DNA of 64,000 nucleotides from Colocasia esculenta. Lineage: Eukaryota; Streptophyta; Magnoliopsida; Alismatales; Araceae. Position 1 is the stretch's first letter. Every line of letters begins with the position of its first letter. Below the pieces are notes generated by a model, which ran no database searches, had not been told where the DNA came from, and saw only the letters and a program-made list of their open reading frames with translations. This document shows, one piece after another, positions 21,295 to 33,814 of the stretch. The stretch covers positions 91,389,968 to 91,453,967 of the forward strand of contig CM024761.1 in assembly GCA_014218235.1 (NCBI GenBank). The letters run 5' to 3'. Both the position numbers and the translations under genes were made by a program.

Positions 21295-24200
21295 TGTTGG
21301 ATCAGGATGGCACTTTAGATGTCCTAGAGGGGGGTGAATAGGACTTCTTGCACTTTTAAAATTTATCTGAAAATAGATAACACTAAATAAAGTTGTTAGT
21401 ACTTAGTGTGGTGTGTGTGAAACAAGTGAGAACTTGGTGGAAACAATCACACAATTGCACAAGAGATTTTATCCTGGTTCGGCCCTTTCCACATGAAAGT
21501 CCTACATCCAATCCCCAAGCAACCTCTTGGGATTTCACTAACTGCCAAAAACACTTGGCCTTCTCTCAACCTAAGAGGTGTTACAATCCACTTGCTCCTA
21601 ACCAAGTCTTCCCTTTACCAAGGGGTACAAAAACTACCTACACCAGTAGGTCTTCCCTTCACAGAGGGGCACTGCAGGGAACAAACCCCCTGCGGGTTAT
21701 CTTACATAGAAATAACACAGATGTGTTTGCTCAGACAAGAGCAAACACAGAAGAAATCAGAAACAAATACAAATAAGAATTGAAGCTCAAATTCTTTCTG
21801 ACTCTAAGAGAGTGGACTGAAGAGTTCTGAATTTCATAAGGCCACTCAAAGAAAAGATTTGACGACCCTCCTTATACCGGTACGATTATACCAACCCACG
21901 TCGATATAGAGAGCGTGGCCACAGTGGGACATTTCCCAACACATTCAATAGGTCGAGATGTACACAAATATGAACACATAACAGCGGAATAAAAGAACTG
22001 AATATAAAGATCTTATTCCATCATACACATTTATCCACTGTCTATATAGTACAAAAAGAAACTAACTATTCCATAACTAGGAAATCAAAATAAATTACAT
22101 TGTCCACAACATGCAACTACAATAAATTACATAATCTCAATGTATTACAAATCCTTCTTTATTACATACTGTGAAATGAATTACAATAAAGTGAATCCTA
22201 CGAAGGTGCTACTCCTCATGCTCGGAGTCACTCCTAACTGTCTCCTCCAAAGGAGTGGAAACACCTGCACCTGTACGCCGAAGCAAGAATGAGTCTACAA
22301 GACTCAGCAAGTAACTTCCTTTCACATTAAACATACATATACCACATAAACACTTTACATTTAAAACAAAACCACTAATACATGTAACATGGATTAAGCA
22401 ATCTTTAAAGAAAAACCTTAACATATTACTTCTACCAATTTCATGACACATGGTACATGGTTTATGTTTATTTCACAATAATAAATCTATCACATGCTAT
22501 CTATACATTCTTTCGCATGCCATTTCAATTCACATTTCATTACATTCATGTTGTAACATAATAGCAATTAAACATGAAGATTACACATAAAGGAAGAAAT
22601 ATTCCTAGCATGGATTCTATGTATATTTCCACATGCATAACACAATTATACACACATATAGCTTGCTGTTTTGATAAAATTTTAGCACATTTAAAACATA
22701 TTCACAATTTCACATGTCAACACATTAATTCACATATCCACATACTCATTTTACACATTCACATTACACATATACACAATTTATATTATTCTCATTACAT
22801 GCCGTGACACATAGTCCAAACCACCTCTAGAAGGATACACACTTATCTCATCACACACATATCTATCACCTAGGCAACATAGTGATAGACCTTAGTTACT
22901 GCGTAGAACCGGGAGAAGCACTCTCCACCCTAACCAATGGTACTTGTCCACCTCTAGGATTTTATCCCAATGCCCATGGGATCTCATACTCATATGAACC
23001 TTCCCGTAGGGACTTTACTACGGTACAGTTCCTCAGCCCTCTAAGGTAGCAGTGTCACCCATGGCACATTTACACATTTTTTTCCCATCTTTAAACACAC
23101 ACTATTTGCATACCATTTAACACATTAATTCTATATTCACATACTTGCACATGATTCAGGTTACTTAACATGGTACTTCTATTTATAGAGTTAAATAGTT
23201 ACAATTAATCCTAATCATACTGTAATTATCTAATTTATCACAAGTTACATTAAGCATATTTAAATTGGCTATTTTATCATGAAATAGTGTAATCAGTACC
23301 TACTGTTGTCAAACTTGCATGAAAATTTAACCACATACTGCTTGTAGGTTGAGCATTAAGTATACCTAATTTCACATTTTTTAGAGTCATACACAATTTA
23401 TAATAAATGAAATAGGCATTCAACATAATTTATTGGTAATCAATTAAGTTTGGTGTACAGTGCCCTATGCATATTTATCTATCCTAGAATCTGTGTTTAA
23501 CAATCATGATATCACATACAATTTTTGAGGATTTATTCTGCAACACACAATTTATTGGAGATTTAAAACTAAATTTACATGCTCACTGTTTTACAGTTCA
23601 AAAAATATATTTATTCACACAAACAGCAGAAAATTTTTAATTTTCCATGGTATGAACTGTCATATATACATATTCTATAGAAATTATCTAACATCCAAAT
23701 TCCACATGAATCATACAAACAGTAATTTATAAGATCAAAACCAGTCTGATATTCACTTCAGGAATTTCTAATAAATAAAATGTTTAACAATAATTCCACA
23801 AATTTTCACAACATTATCTACTAGGGGTAATACATAACATATATAATTTACAGTATATCCTCATGCGCAGAAATCCAAAAAAAAAAATTATAAGGGGCGA
23901 ACAATCCACTGTTCTTGCCTGAAGAACTCAACGGCAAGGGGGTGGTCGCCTACCGTGTTAACAGCAACATATGTGGTTGCTAACTTCAGATCTTAACGGC
24001 AGCAAAGCTTGCCGTTAAGTTCCTGTCTGTGCAAAACACAGACTGAACTTAAAAACTCGATCGAAGGGGGGTTCCAGGACTCGAATAAAATTTCAGAGGA
24101 CCTACTAGACATATGTATGGATAGTGTGGAGGGTTTACTTGCCTTTGAAAAATTCCACAGATGGAGATTTAGGTCTAAGAAGCTCTCTCCTCAGCCTGTG

Positions 24201-24757
24201 CCAAGAAGCCTCCAAAATCTCCTCGATCCGGGTTCTGCGTTGATCTTTGCTGCACACCGGAGTCAGGGGAACCTTCCTCACTGTTCAGACTCCCTCCTAG
24301 TCATGGTAGAACGCCGGAAGAAGCCTCAAATCATCGGATCCAACAGTTCAAAATCGGGTTTCGCACAGAAGGGTTCTAGGGTTTTTGACAAAAGCCAAAA
24401 GGGTTGATCCGACCGCAAAAGGGTGGTTTTTATATAACCTCAGGGTCTTGGGTATACGTAGGCAGAGAGGGATGACCATTGGGGACGGTTTCCTAAACAA
24501 GGGCCGATAAATTCGCGGGCGTTCCGGATCTGAAGCGCAACCAGATCTGGGTTTTAGACGTCAACATCAATGCCCGCCTATCGGAGGTTGGCGTCCATCG
24601 ATATGGCCGCTGACCTCTACTCAACGTCAACTCATGTTGACGCCAAATGACATTTTGGCCAGAACTTAAAAATGCATAAAATTATATTTACACAATGCAA
24701 TTACATGTAATATACAATGTATACATTAGGAAATAAATATCATTCATGTAATGTAAG

Positions 24758-24793
<36 letters not shown>

Positions 24794-25510
24794 AGATATA
24801 CATATATTTTTACAACACTACATCAAATAGTTTATTTATATGCACATACATATATCTACACATACAAACATCCGTTTCTTGGACAATTAAACTCCTATAT
24901 AAGAGAGTAAATTTCTAGGGCCTTACAAAAGACTTCTAAACAATCAGGAGAGCTTGGAAGTCGATGCTTGAGAACAGCTGGCTCTCTTCAGATCTTAAGC
25001 TCTTCTCTTGTCTTTTCTATGGAAGGTGAGGTTGTGTGGTTGTATCTTCTAGTGTGTAGGTCTCTCCTTCTTGCTTCTTGTTCTCACATGCATGTCTTGT
25101 TCAAACTTCAACTCCCATATATAAACATCAGAGACTGAGCTTCCCGTTTGAAACTGAACATTGGAAAATAGTCGTTTGAAAAATAGTCTTTTGAATATGA
25201 GAGATGAGACTATGAGGTCTCTGAGTTGTCCATCAGATCTTTAGCTCTTGAGGTCTCAACGGCTTCAGGCTATGCAGATAGCTTCAAGGTTCTATAGACA
25301 ACTTCATTATTGTTCTGCAAACTCCATGCCCAAGACTGAAAGCTAAGCAAGCTTCAGTAGGTAGCGGCATACCTGGGAGGACAAGAAAGACACAAATACC
25401 TCCATTCTTTCAGAGGTAGGTGAGATAAACATATATAGAGCACAAAAACATTTTGATAGAAATGTTCAGAACATTTAAAGATAGACAGACAGTTGTATGG
25501 GAAACACATG
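21295..25510 (-). repeat. Copia B LTR 3' half, inverted and abutting the PBS
   Basis: 21295-21857 plus 24928-25504 match 10628-11740 of the solo LTR in the same plus-strand orientation, so this is the reverse complement of the 3' half of the LTR. A normal 5' LTR would end ...ATCCAACA here. Instead TGTTGGATC sits at the left edge against gypsy protease, and the mid-LTR end (GTTGTATGGGA) runs through AACACA into TG and the PBS. The 5' half of this LTR is absent. Confidence 0.8.
21858..24927 (-). mobile_element. Solo gypsy LTR (A/D family, 3070 bp), TSD AAAGA
   Basis: AAAGA at 21853-21857 and 24928-24932 flanks a full-length LTR that matches 48857-51890: both have GACGACCCTCCTTATACCGG near the left end and GGGCCTTACA at the right. 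The left terminus reads TT instead of TG. No internal sequence remains. A TA microsatellite lies at about 24760-24790. It interrupts the copia B LTR, so it is younger than copia B. Confidence 0.92.
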
Positions 25511-25512
25511 TG

Positions 25513-25523
25513 GTATCAGAGTG
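25513..25523 (+). other. Primer binding site of copia B
   Basis: TGGTATCAGAG, initiator tRNA-Met type, 36 bp before the gag ATG. Its neighbour on the left is an inverted LTR segment instead of an LTR 3' end. Confidence 0.9.
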
Positions 25524-25558
25524 AGGTCTTCTCAAAGAATAAAAAAATTTGAGAAGAG

Positions 25559-27100
25559 ATGGCATCTGAAGCTCACAACTACAAAGGTCAATTAGTCACC
25601 AGACCACCATTCTTCGATGGTGAGGATTACCAGTACTGGAAGATGAGAATGGAATGCTTCATCAGAGGCATAGACTTTGATCTGTGGCAGGTAATAGAAC
25701 AAGGTGATTTTACTATACTTGCTGATGGAACTTCTGCATTATCTATAGCTGATAAAAGAAACATGTCTCTAAACTATAAAGCCAAGAATTATCTATGTTG
25801 TGCTTTATCCAAAAAGGAGTTCAATAGATTATCTGCTTATAGAACTACTAAAGAAATGTGGGATAAACTATAAGTAACCTATGAAGGACCTGATATAGTA
25901 AAGCAAACTAGAATAGATATTCTTGTCTCCCAATATGAACAATTCAAAATGCTTCCTAATGAAAACATAACCAAATGTACAATAGATTCTCAAATATAAT
26001 AGTAGGTTTGAGTTCATTACGTAAAATTCTTACTAATGAAGAAACAGTAAGTAAAATTGTAAGATCATTAACTCATGCCTGGACCCCTAAGGTCACTGCT
26101 ATTGAAGAGGCACATGATCTAACAGAACTTTCTATTGAAAAATTAATTGGTTCTTTAATGGCTCATGAAATTAATATGGAAAGATTTTTTGAAAGCTCTT
26201 CGAAAAAGAAAATGTCAAATGCTTTTAAATCTACAGATTCTTCTGCCTCTGAGGATTCAAAAGAGAAATCAGATTACAGTGATGATGAAGCTATGCTGTC
26301 AAGAGAACTCCAAAGGATTCTTGCCAAGAAGAAGAAGTTCGGGTCAAAGAGATACTTCAAAAAGGAAAAGAAGAAAGAACCAACTTTCTATGAATGCAAT
26401 CAGTCAGGACATTACAAATCAGAATGTCCTAAGCTCAAGAAGAAAGATCCAGCTAAAAAATATGAGAAAAAGAAAGGTAAAGAAAGAAAGTTCAGAAAGT
26501 ACAAAAAGAAGGCGATGGCAGCAGCATGGGACAATGAAGAAGCTACAAGTTCAGACTCTTCAAGCTCATAATTAGAAGAAGAAAAAACCAATCAAGCCCT
26601 CATGGTAGGACTGGACCAGGTAAATTCTGAAACCTCATTTACATCATGTTCTGAATCTGATTCTGATAGCCTAGAAGATGCATTCAATGAATTATATGAA
26701 AAGTATAAAACAGTAGTTAAACAGATGAAAATAGTTAAGTTAAAATTACTAAATCAAGAAAAATCCAACACCTTTCTAAAAAATGAAGTAGAAAGATTAT
26801 GATAAAATTTAACTGAAACATAAAGATCAAATGAACTACTGTGTGAAGATGTAAAAGTTAAAAACAGTAAAATCATGGAAATTGAATCAAATCTAAAAGA
26901 ATTAAAAGATGAAGAAAAATTAAGAGAAGGAAATAACTATCTAAGAGCTACCATAGATAGGATTACAAACTGTAAAACATCCTTAGTTGTGAAACTGAAA
27001 GGTGCTAGAACAAGCAAAAAGAAGTATGGAGTATGATATACACCTCCTGACAATGTAGAAGAAATTATATATCCTGAAAAATATCCAACTCCTAAATTTC
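25559..27100 (+). pseudogene. gag: Gag of copia B, broken
   Basis: Starts at ATG 25559 and has the copia gag FFDGEDYQYWKMRM motif, then the UBN2 domain split by a stop at 25871-25873 and a frameshift before 25975. The zinc knuckle near 26386-26425 reads FYECNQSGHYKSEC: the first Cys is replaced by Phe (codon 26386-26388), so zinc binding is probably lost. A Lys-rich stretch and an acidic coiled-coil-like tail follow (26602-26802 and further, with stops). The tail is typical of Sirevirus gag. Not functional. Confidence 0.85.
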
Positions 27101-27344
27101 TAAAAGAAAAGTAAATTAAAAATCCTAGAAAGGTCAATCAGTATGTTTACAAAAAAAAATTAAAATCTAATAACACTACACATGCAAGAAATGCATATGA
27201 TTTATGTTGTAGTCATCGCAATTAACTAGGATAAACAATTAGCACCTACACAACTAGGCACTTGCGTTGGATTTCGAAAACTAACCATCGAGGACCCAAT
27301 AAAATTTGGGTACCAAAAGTTACAACTTAAATTTGTTTGTAGGG

Positions 27345-28546
27345 TTGCCTGAGAGCATTCAAATGGTATTTGGATAGTAGGTGCTCAAGGCATATGACAA
27401 GTGATAGAAAATTGTTTACAAGTTTTAGAGATGAGGTTGGTCAAGTCACTTATGGAGACAATGGAAAAGGTAAAGTGTTAGGATGTGGAACAGTAGGAAC
27501 AAAAGAAAAGGATTTCATATAAGATGTTATGTATGTAGAAGGATTGAAGCATAATCTAATTAGCATCAGTCAACTATGCGACAAAGGTCACTTGGTAAGA
27601 TTTCAGAATGATAAGTGCATCATTCAAAAGGATGGAAAAACAGTCTTTGAAGCATTAAGAGTCAAAAATCTATATACTCTACAACTAGCAGAATTGAAAG
27701 AAGTTAACTTATGTTTTGCAACTACCAAGAGTGAAGAGACTGACTTATGGCACAAAAGACTAGGACATGCAAGCACATCAGTGATCAAGAAATTATTCAA
27801 GCATGATCTAGTTGAAGGTCTTCCAAAGCTTAAACTGAAGAAATATGGAATATGTACAGCATGTGCAAAAGGAAAGCAAAGCAAGACATCATTTCAGTCC
27901 AAAACAATGGTAACAACTTCCAAGCATTTGGAACTCATTCACATGGATTTGTTTGGACCTATAAGAACAACAAGTCTTGGAGGAAAAGTTTATGGCTATG
28001 TAATTGTGGATGATTATTCAAGGTACACTTGGGTATCATTTCTGGAAGCTAAATCAGAAACATTTTCAGCTTTTCTGAAGTTCAGTAAATTAGCACAAAG
28101 AACCAGAAATTTCAAATAATCAATATTAGATCTGATCATGGTGGAGAATTCAAGAATGAAGAATTTGTCAGATTCTATGAAGAAAATGGCATAGAATATA
28201 ATTTCTCTGCACCAAGAACACCTCAACAAAATGGAGTAGCAAAAAGGAAGAATAGAACACTGCTGGACATGGCTAGAACAATGCTTAAAGAATACAATCT
28301 ACCAAGATACTTCTGGACAGAAGCAGTCAACACAGCCGGCTACATTATCAACAGGTGTATGATCAGACCAATTTTGAAGACGACACCTTATGAGCTATAC
28401 AAGGAGAAGAAGCCAAACATCACTCACCTTCGACCCTTTGGTTGTAAGGGTTTTATTTTGAATAATGGTAAAGATAATTTAGGAAAATTAGATGCTAAAA
28501 ATGATGAAGGTTTTCTACTAGGATATATCTCTAAACCTAGAGGGTG
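27345..28546 (+). pseudogene. pol: Protease and integrase of copia B, three catalytic faults
   Basis: Protease: WYLDSRCSRHMT at about 27364-27399, with the catalytic Gly of Asp-Ser-Gly changed to Arg. GAG-pre-integrase zinc finger: H...H then CTAC around 27750-27870. Integrase core: HMDLFGP (first Asp, 27946-27948), then after a frameshift near 28119 SDHGGEF (second Asp, 28134-28136), then NGVAKRKNR, where the catalytic Glu is Lys (28242-28244). The reading stops after GYISKP at 28546, where the plus-strand pol is cut by an inversion; the missing continuation lies on the minus strand from 31412. Confidence 0.85.
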
Positions 28547-29049
28547 ATGGAAGAGTGGGTGCCTGCCCTAGGGGTAATGATGGTGGTGATGATAGAGTGC
28601 AAAATCCTCTTATCTGTAGATAGCTCGTTGACCAGAAGCCCTTTCTTAGAGATAGACCCCAGGCTGCCAATCACCCCTAACCATTGCTTCTCCATGGACA
28701 CTGACTCACTAATTGTGTGTCCAGAGTTGGGGCAATCCAAAATCTCCACCAACAGATCCTTAGAAACTGTAACAATAGTGCCTTTCACAGAGCCTGTGAC
28801 TGAACCATCTACTGTGACTTGGAGGGAAAGGTAGAAAGCTTTCAGTGCGCCCTCAAATGACAGTTCACAAATCTGGCAAAGCTTCGACCAGCCCATAGCT
28901 ACTAAGGTTTCTTCTACCCAACCTAGCCTACCCGTTAACTGAGTGAAGTCAACTACTTTCCTTGGGCAAATGGAGGCCTTGGCTAAAGACAACCTCTGGA
29001 ATTAATCAGGGGTGAAGAAGGTTCCCTCCGGAGCCCTAGATGAGGCCAT
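28547..29049 (-). pseudogene. Env-like ORF of copia B, N-terminal part (inverted)
   Basis: Minus-strand frame from ATG 29049 (MASSRAPEGTFF), one TAA soon after, then about 150 open codons to 28546. It resembles the env-like ORF of copia C: the pair SIITTIITP / HILTTIITP and the preceding layout correspond. The ORF is cut at the same inversion point as integrase; its continuation (VNLPSIILERM...) is on plus at 31417. Sirevirus env-like proteins have no proven role, and no fusion peptide or clear membrane anchor is visible here. Confidence 0.7.
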
Positions 29050-29540
29050 CTAAACAAAAGCAAAGAAAGAGACTAAGAAGGATGATAACGGAGATGTCGA
29101 AAAGGATCACAGAGGCTAAAGATCCTACCTTTCTTTAGAGAAATGGAGAGATTCTGTAGAGGCTTTGAAGACGGTTCCGTCGGGGTGAAGAACACGCGCG
29201 GGAACCCGGAGGAAGACGATAGGAGAGTCGGAGACATTTCAAAAGGGTGATTTGGAAAGGGAGTAGAAAAGGTCTAATAAAGAAAGGGGAATATGTAATG
29301 GGCCGTAGATGAGGAGATGAACGACTATGATTAAATGAGTGAACGGTTACAATTAATTACCTTTAAATAAAATCTTAAATAAAAACCTTTATTTATTTAT
29401 TATTATTATTAAATAAACATAGACTCCAACTTCATAAGAGTCACAATGGACAACTTCGACTTCAGAGAAGTCGAAGTTCCAGGACTTAGAAAATTTTATA
29501 ATGAATGTAACATTCAGTGCAGTGAAGAGTAAACTTTTTA
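29050..29540 (-). other. Spacer between pol and env-like ORF of copia B (inverted)
   Basis: No gene. It contains two units of the LTR-type hairpin (CTTCGACTTCAGAGAAGTCG around 29410-29480), the same motif as in the B LTR array, and a GC-richer stretch before the env-like ATG. No splice acceptor can be assigned with confidence. Confidence 0.65.
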
Positions 29541-31412
29541 ATCAGGGTTGCACATACCTATTTCTCTTCTTATTGAAGTAAATCTATCTTCAAGAAGAGA
29601 TTTAGTAAATATATCAACTAATTGATTATCTGTAGATACAAATTAAAGTATAATATCTCCATTACTTACATGGTCCCTGATGAAATGATGTCTGACCTCA
29701 ATGTGCTTCTTTCTTTAATGTTGAATTGGATTCTTGGTCAGGTTGATTGCGCTTGCGTTGTCACACAGCATTGGAATTTCATGATGTGTATGACCATAGT
29801 CTTCCAGTTGATGTTTGATCTACAGTAGTTGAGTGCAGCAACTTCTAGCTGCAATGTACTCTACTTCTATTGTGGACAATGCTACTGAATTTTGTTTTCT
29901 GGAAGACCAGGAAATTATGCATCCTGCAAGAATTTGACAAGTACCACTGGTGTTTTTTCTATCTATTTTGCATCCAGCATATTCAGCATCACTATATCCA
30001 AGCAATTTAAATTCAGAACATCTGGGATACCATAAACCTAATTTACTTGTATTTATAAGATATCTAAAGATTCTTTTAACAGCATTAACATGAGATTCTT
30101 TAGGATCAGCTTGAAATCTAGCACACAAACATACACTGAACATTATATCTGGTCTACTAGTAGTAAGATAGAGTAATGACCCAATCATGCCTCTATAGAT
30201 CTTTTGATCTACTTTCTTACCAAGTGGATCACTATCTAACTTAATACTTGAGCTCATGGGTGTTCCTAAGGGCTTACACTTGTCAAAACCATATTTAGAT
30301 AGTAAATCTGAAATGTATTTGGTTTGACAAATGTGAGTACCTTCCTTAGTCTGCTTGATTTGCAACCTAGGAAAATAATTAAGCTCACCCATCATGCTCA
30401 TTTCAAACTCACTTTGCATAAGATTTTCAAAGAATTTGCAAAGTGATTCATTAGTAGAACTAAAAATAATATCATCAACATATATTTGTACAATCAAGAT
30501 TCCTTCTGAAAACTTCTTAATAAATATGGTGCTATCTACTTTACCTCTTATAAAATCATGTGATATAAGATAAGCACTTAGTCTTTCATACCTAGCTCTT
30601 GGAGCTTGTTTCAAACCATATAATGCTTTATTTAAATGGAAAACATGATTTGGATACTTAGGATCTTCAAAACCAGGTGGTTGCTCAACATAGACTTCTT
30701 TTTTTATGAAACCATTCAGAAAAGCACTTATAACATCCATTTGAAATAAGTTGATGTTAAGAGAAGATGCATATGCTAACAAGATTCTAATAGCTTCTAA
30801 TCTAGCAACTGGAGCATATGTTTTATCAAAATCAATGCCTTCTTCTTGGGAATATCCTTGTACTACCAGTTTGGCATTGTTCTTGGTGATTACTTTTGAT
30901 TCATCCATTTTGTTTCTGAAGACCCATCTGGTCCCAATAACTGAATGGTCAGAAGATCTAGGGACAAGAGTCCAAACATGGCTGCGGTGGAACTGGTTAA
31001 GTTCCTCTTGCATAGCTAGGATCCAAGATTCATCTGCTAGTGCATCATTGATTGTCCTAGCTCAATCTGAGAAACAAATGCAGAAAAATCACAGGGAATG
31101 TTCATACCTCTTGTTCTTACCCTGTCTTGAGGATCACCTATAATATTTTCTCTTGGATGATCTCTGTGATACCTCAATTCTCTAGGTAGTCCTTCTTGTG
31201 GTTCTTCTTGTTGTTGAAGCTCTTCTAATGGTGGATATTATTTCTCTTCCACTTTTTCTTCAAGAGATGTCTGCTCTAGATTCCTGCACAAATCTTCAAC
31301 AACTTCTTCTTCTTCTTCTATTTTCTTAATAGAAGGGTTAGTTTCATCAAATAAAATATGAACTGATTGTTCTATAGTTAAAGTTTTTCTGTTAAACATA
31401 GGCAGTTCAGAG
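29541..31412 (-). pseudogene. pol: Integrase tail, reverse transcriptase and RNase H of copia B (inverted)
   Basis: Read on minus from 31412: integrase C-terminal part (FNRKTLTIEQSVHILFDE), linker with stops, then a 398-codon open frame 31013-29820 holding the RVT_2 domain. That frame starts MQEELNQFHRSHVW and includes RWVFRNK, QMDVISAFLNG, ALYGLKQAPRA, the catalytic YVDDI and GSLLYLTTSRPD. RNase H motifs SDAEYAG and SKRKQNS-like/STIEVEY follow; the RNase H end continues in other frames to about 29541 with many stops. The RT core looks intact, but the block is on the wrong strand relative to gag and integrase, so it cannot be part of one polyprotein. Confidence 0.88.
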
Positions 31413-32584
31413 GCACATGGTCAACTTGCCTTCCATCATTTTGGAAAGGATGGCAAGTTCTAAGAATTTGCAGGAGTCTCTTCCTTATGGACCCCTGCTG
31501 ACCCTCATTTTTAGAAGATTTGATGTTGATCTGAATGTCAAATTATTTGTGGCCGTGAAGGAGAAGATTGGGCTCTCCACCTTGAGGAGAAGCCACTATA
31601 CACTGGAGGACTAGGCACAGAACTTTTGGACAAAGGACTCTGTTCCTCAGTGCTCTCATGAAATATTTCTTGATGAGGCATAGAGTTCCTCTTCTCTTCC
31701 TCCAGTTCAAGCTCCTGAAATCAGTAGAGAAGAAGTCAGAGAAGAAGCACCTACGGTAGACCAAGAAGAAGTTTAGGCTCCAGTCCTCTCCCAAGAACAA
31801 TATGCTCCTGAAGATACAATCAATCAAGTTCTAAGGGACTTAAGGGGCAAGGGAGTGGCTCAGAAGAAGAAATCCCCAATTTCACACCAGTGGAGCATTC
31901 CTATGAGGAATACCACCAAGTCTCTCCACCCCATGTTGAGACCCGACCAAGGTCTCATGGGGAGACTAGCAGACATATGGATAATGTGGTGAAGTTAATC
32001 ATGAAGCAACAGGAGATGATGTCTATACTGCAGATGCAAATACAACAGATAGACATCAAGTTTGATTTTATGTCTGAAGAGGTTCAGCAGATGAAGGACC
32101 TGCTATTATAGTTGGTGTGCCAACAAGGCACTAGTGGATCTCATGTTTCCCCATCCACTCAACAGTAGCAGCCTGAGGAAGTGGTTCCACAGCAAGAAAA
32201 CCTAGCAGATCAGTCTAGTGTGGATCTTGCAGAAGGGCCAGATCAGACTCAACAGAAACCAGTAGAGCAGCAATAGCAGTCTCAACAGAAGTCAGTTTCT
32301 GAGTAGTCTTTGAAGCCTCAAGATCAGCCTATGGAGGTAGAAGCTGATCCCAAAGTCAAAACTTTTAAGAAAGGGTTAGAAGGAAACTCCTAAAATCTGG
32401 TCTCCCAGTTTTCCCCTCACAACCCTTAACTATCTCTTCTCCTCCTGCTCCAACTCCTCCTGCTACTGATCCTACACCTCCTCCTACTGTTGAACAACCA
32501 CCTCCACCTCCCTCTCAACCTATTCGCTCAGTCTCATCTCATCCTGCTCCCTCTACATCTCAACCAGAGGCACAACTTCACACT
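31413..32584 (+). pseudogene. Env-like ORF of copia B, middle part
   Basis: Continues the env-like frame on plus after the inversion. 31417-31614 matches the C env-like segment ending VFKRFGV (here IFRRFDVDL). Then follow acidic stretches with several stops, a predicted coiled coil at 31980-32110 (KLIMKQQEMMSILQMQIQQI), a Gln-rich stretch, and from about 32370 a Pro-rich linker (PTPPATDPTPPPTVEQPPP) that is in frame with the ORF starting at 32585. Coiled coil plus Pro-rich tail is the usual layout of Sirevirus env-like proteins. Confidence 0.65.
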
Positions 32585-33814
32585 TTGTATCCTATGAAGT
32601 GCACTTTCCAGCCTCACAAGGTAAACACACCCACTCTTCATACCTTAGCTCCTCACTTTTTCTCCTGTCTTCCTACTTCATCAATTCCTTCTTCGGGTAG
32701 ATCTACTCTATCACTTGCTGAAATTGTACCTAGTGTGGTACTATCATCAAGAGTAGGGCACCAGTTGAAAGATAATTCTAGTACTCTTCTTCCCCCATTC
32801 TGGTATGCCTTCATCTATCATTCTGAGCATCATATGAATCTTTTCAAGGAATTCCTTTCCATTAAAGCCTTCCTTGAAGTCCATGGGATGCTAGGCTACA
32901 AAGTTGAAGACTGGCTACCTACCTTGCTTAAAACTTCAAAAGTTCAACTGGACAATGTGAATCTCATCACACAGAAAAACCATTGTCTATCTCCTTCAGA
33001 ATTCCTAAACCTATACCCTGGTGAAGCTGCGAAATTTCAAGTTACTCAAGCTAGGAACCAGTTTATGGATGTTCCCCTTCACCTCAATCTTAGATTTTTT
33101 TCTCTCTTTGGCAACCTCCTAAAAGAGCTCCAGATCAAATACAGTAGAATGAAACAGTTCAATGAAGACAGATTCCGGATGTGTTTGCCAGATGTGAATA
33201 AGGGGCAGTGGGATATGATTCTCCACGAGCAAAGAGAAATTTCTCCATCAATGACCATTGGATTGCCCTCTAGACTGCATCCCAGCCTAGTAGGTGCCAT
33301 TTCCTCCAAGAAACATTTTGCTCAAGTTGTCTGCAATAGACACATTCGGATAGTGGCCAGATTCAGGATTAAGTACAACATCAAACTTTCAGTCCATCGG
33401 TTTGCTCTCATGCAAGGCCCCAAGAACTCTCAGCACATGCTAGATTTCCAGCACAGCTTTGCAGAATCTGAGAGGTTGACTGAAGATCAATGGGCATCAG
33501 CTTATCCAGAAGAGCATACAGAATGCCAAAAACTGAAGCTATCTCCCTCTGTCTATCTCTGTAATGGTTATGAGACACTTTGGAAGTCTGTCTCACACAA
33601 ATGGAAACAGAGGTATCTTGTCTACTATCAGGCAAAGGAAGTTGCTCACTCCCAAGGACTACATTGGAATATAACTATTCATGAATTTTGCACCTGGCAG
33701 CATCTAAGAAGTTTGTTCCCCTTAAGGGTACCCTGCGTAGTGACAACTTCCATAGAAGAATCAGCTGGTATTATCGCAGGCACATTAAGTCTTATAGGAA
33801 AATTCCTTCTATAG
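32585..33814 (+). CDS. Unrecognised 410-codon ORF in the env-like region of copia B
   Basis: The longest open frame of element B apart from RT, and it has no stop in an element full of stops. The same frame is open upstream through the Pro-rich linker to about 32370, so the true start is probably upstream and the Met at 32585 is only the first ATG. After 33814 the protein seems to continue in another frame (33688-33954). It is a mixed alpha/beta-looking globular sequence rich in Leu, His and Gln (for example WYAFIYHSEHHMNLFKEFL and HRFALMQGPKNSQHMLDFQ). I recognise no domain. It lies after the coiled coil where copia C has only a short Pro-rich end, so it may be an extra domain or a captured host fragment. 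Confidence 0.5.
   Translation: MYPMKCTFQPHKVNTPTLHTLAPHFFSCLPTSSIPSSGRSTLSLAEIVPSVVLSSRVGHQLKDNSSTLLPPFWYAFIYHSEHHMNLFKEFLSIKAFLEVHGMLGYKVEDWLPTLLKTSKVQLDNVNLITQKNHCLSPSEFLNLYPGEAAKFQVTQARNQFMDVPLHLNLRFFSLFGNLLKELQIKYSRMKQFNEDRFRMCLPDVNKGQWDMILHEQREISPSMTIGLPSRLHPSLVGAISSKKHFAQVVCNRHIRIVARFRIKYNIKLSVHRFALMQGPKNSQHMLDFQHSFAESERLTEDQWASAYPEEHTECQKLKLSPSVYLCNGYETLWKSVSHKWKQRYLVYYQAKEVAHSQGLHWNITIHEFCTWQHLRSLFPLRVPCVVTTSIEESAGIIAGTLSLIGKFLL

Noticed and set aside
24755..24790. TA microsatellite as an origin or scaffold attachment site
   Set aside because: Simple repeat within a solo LTR with no supporting elements.
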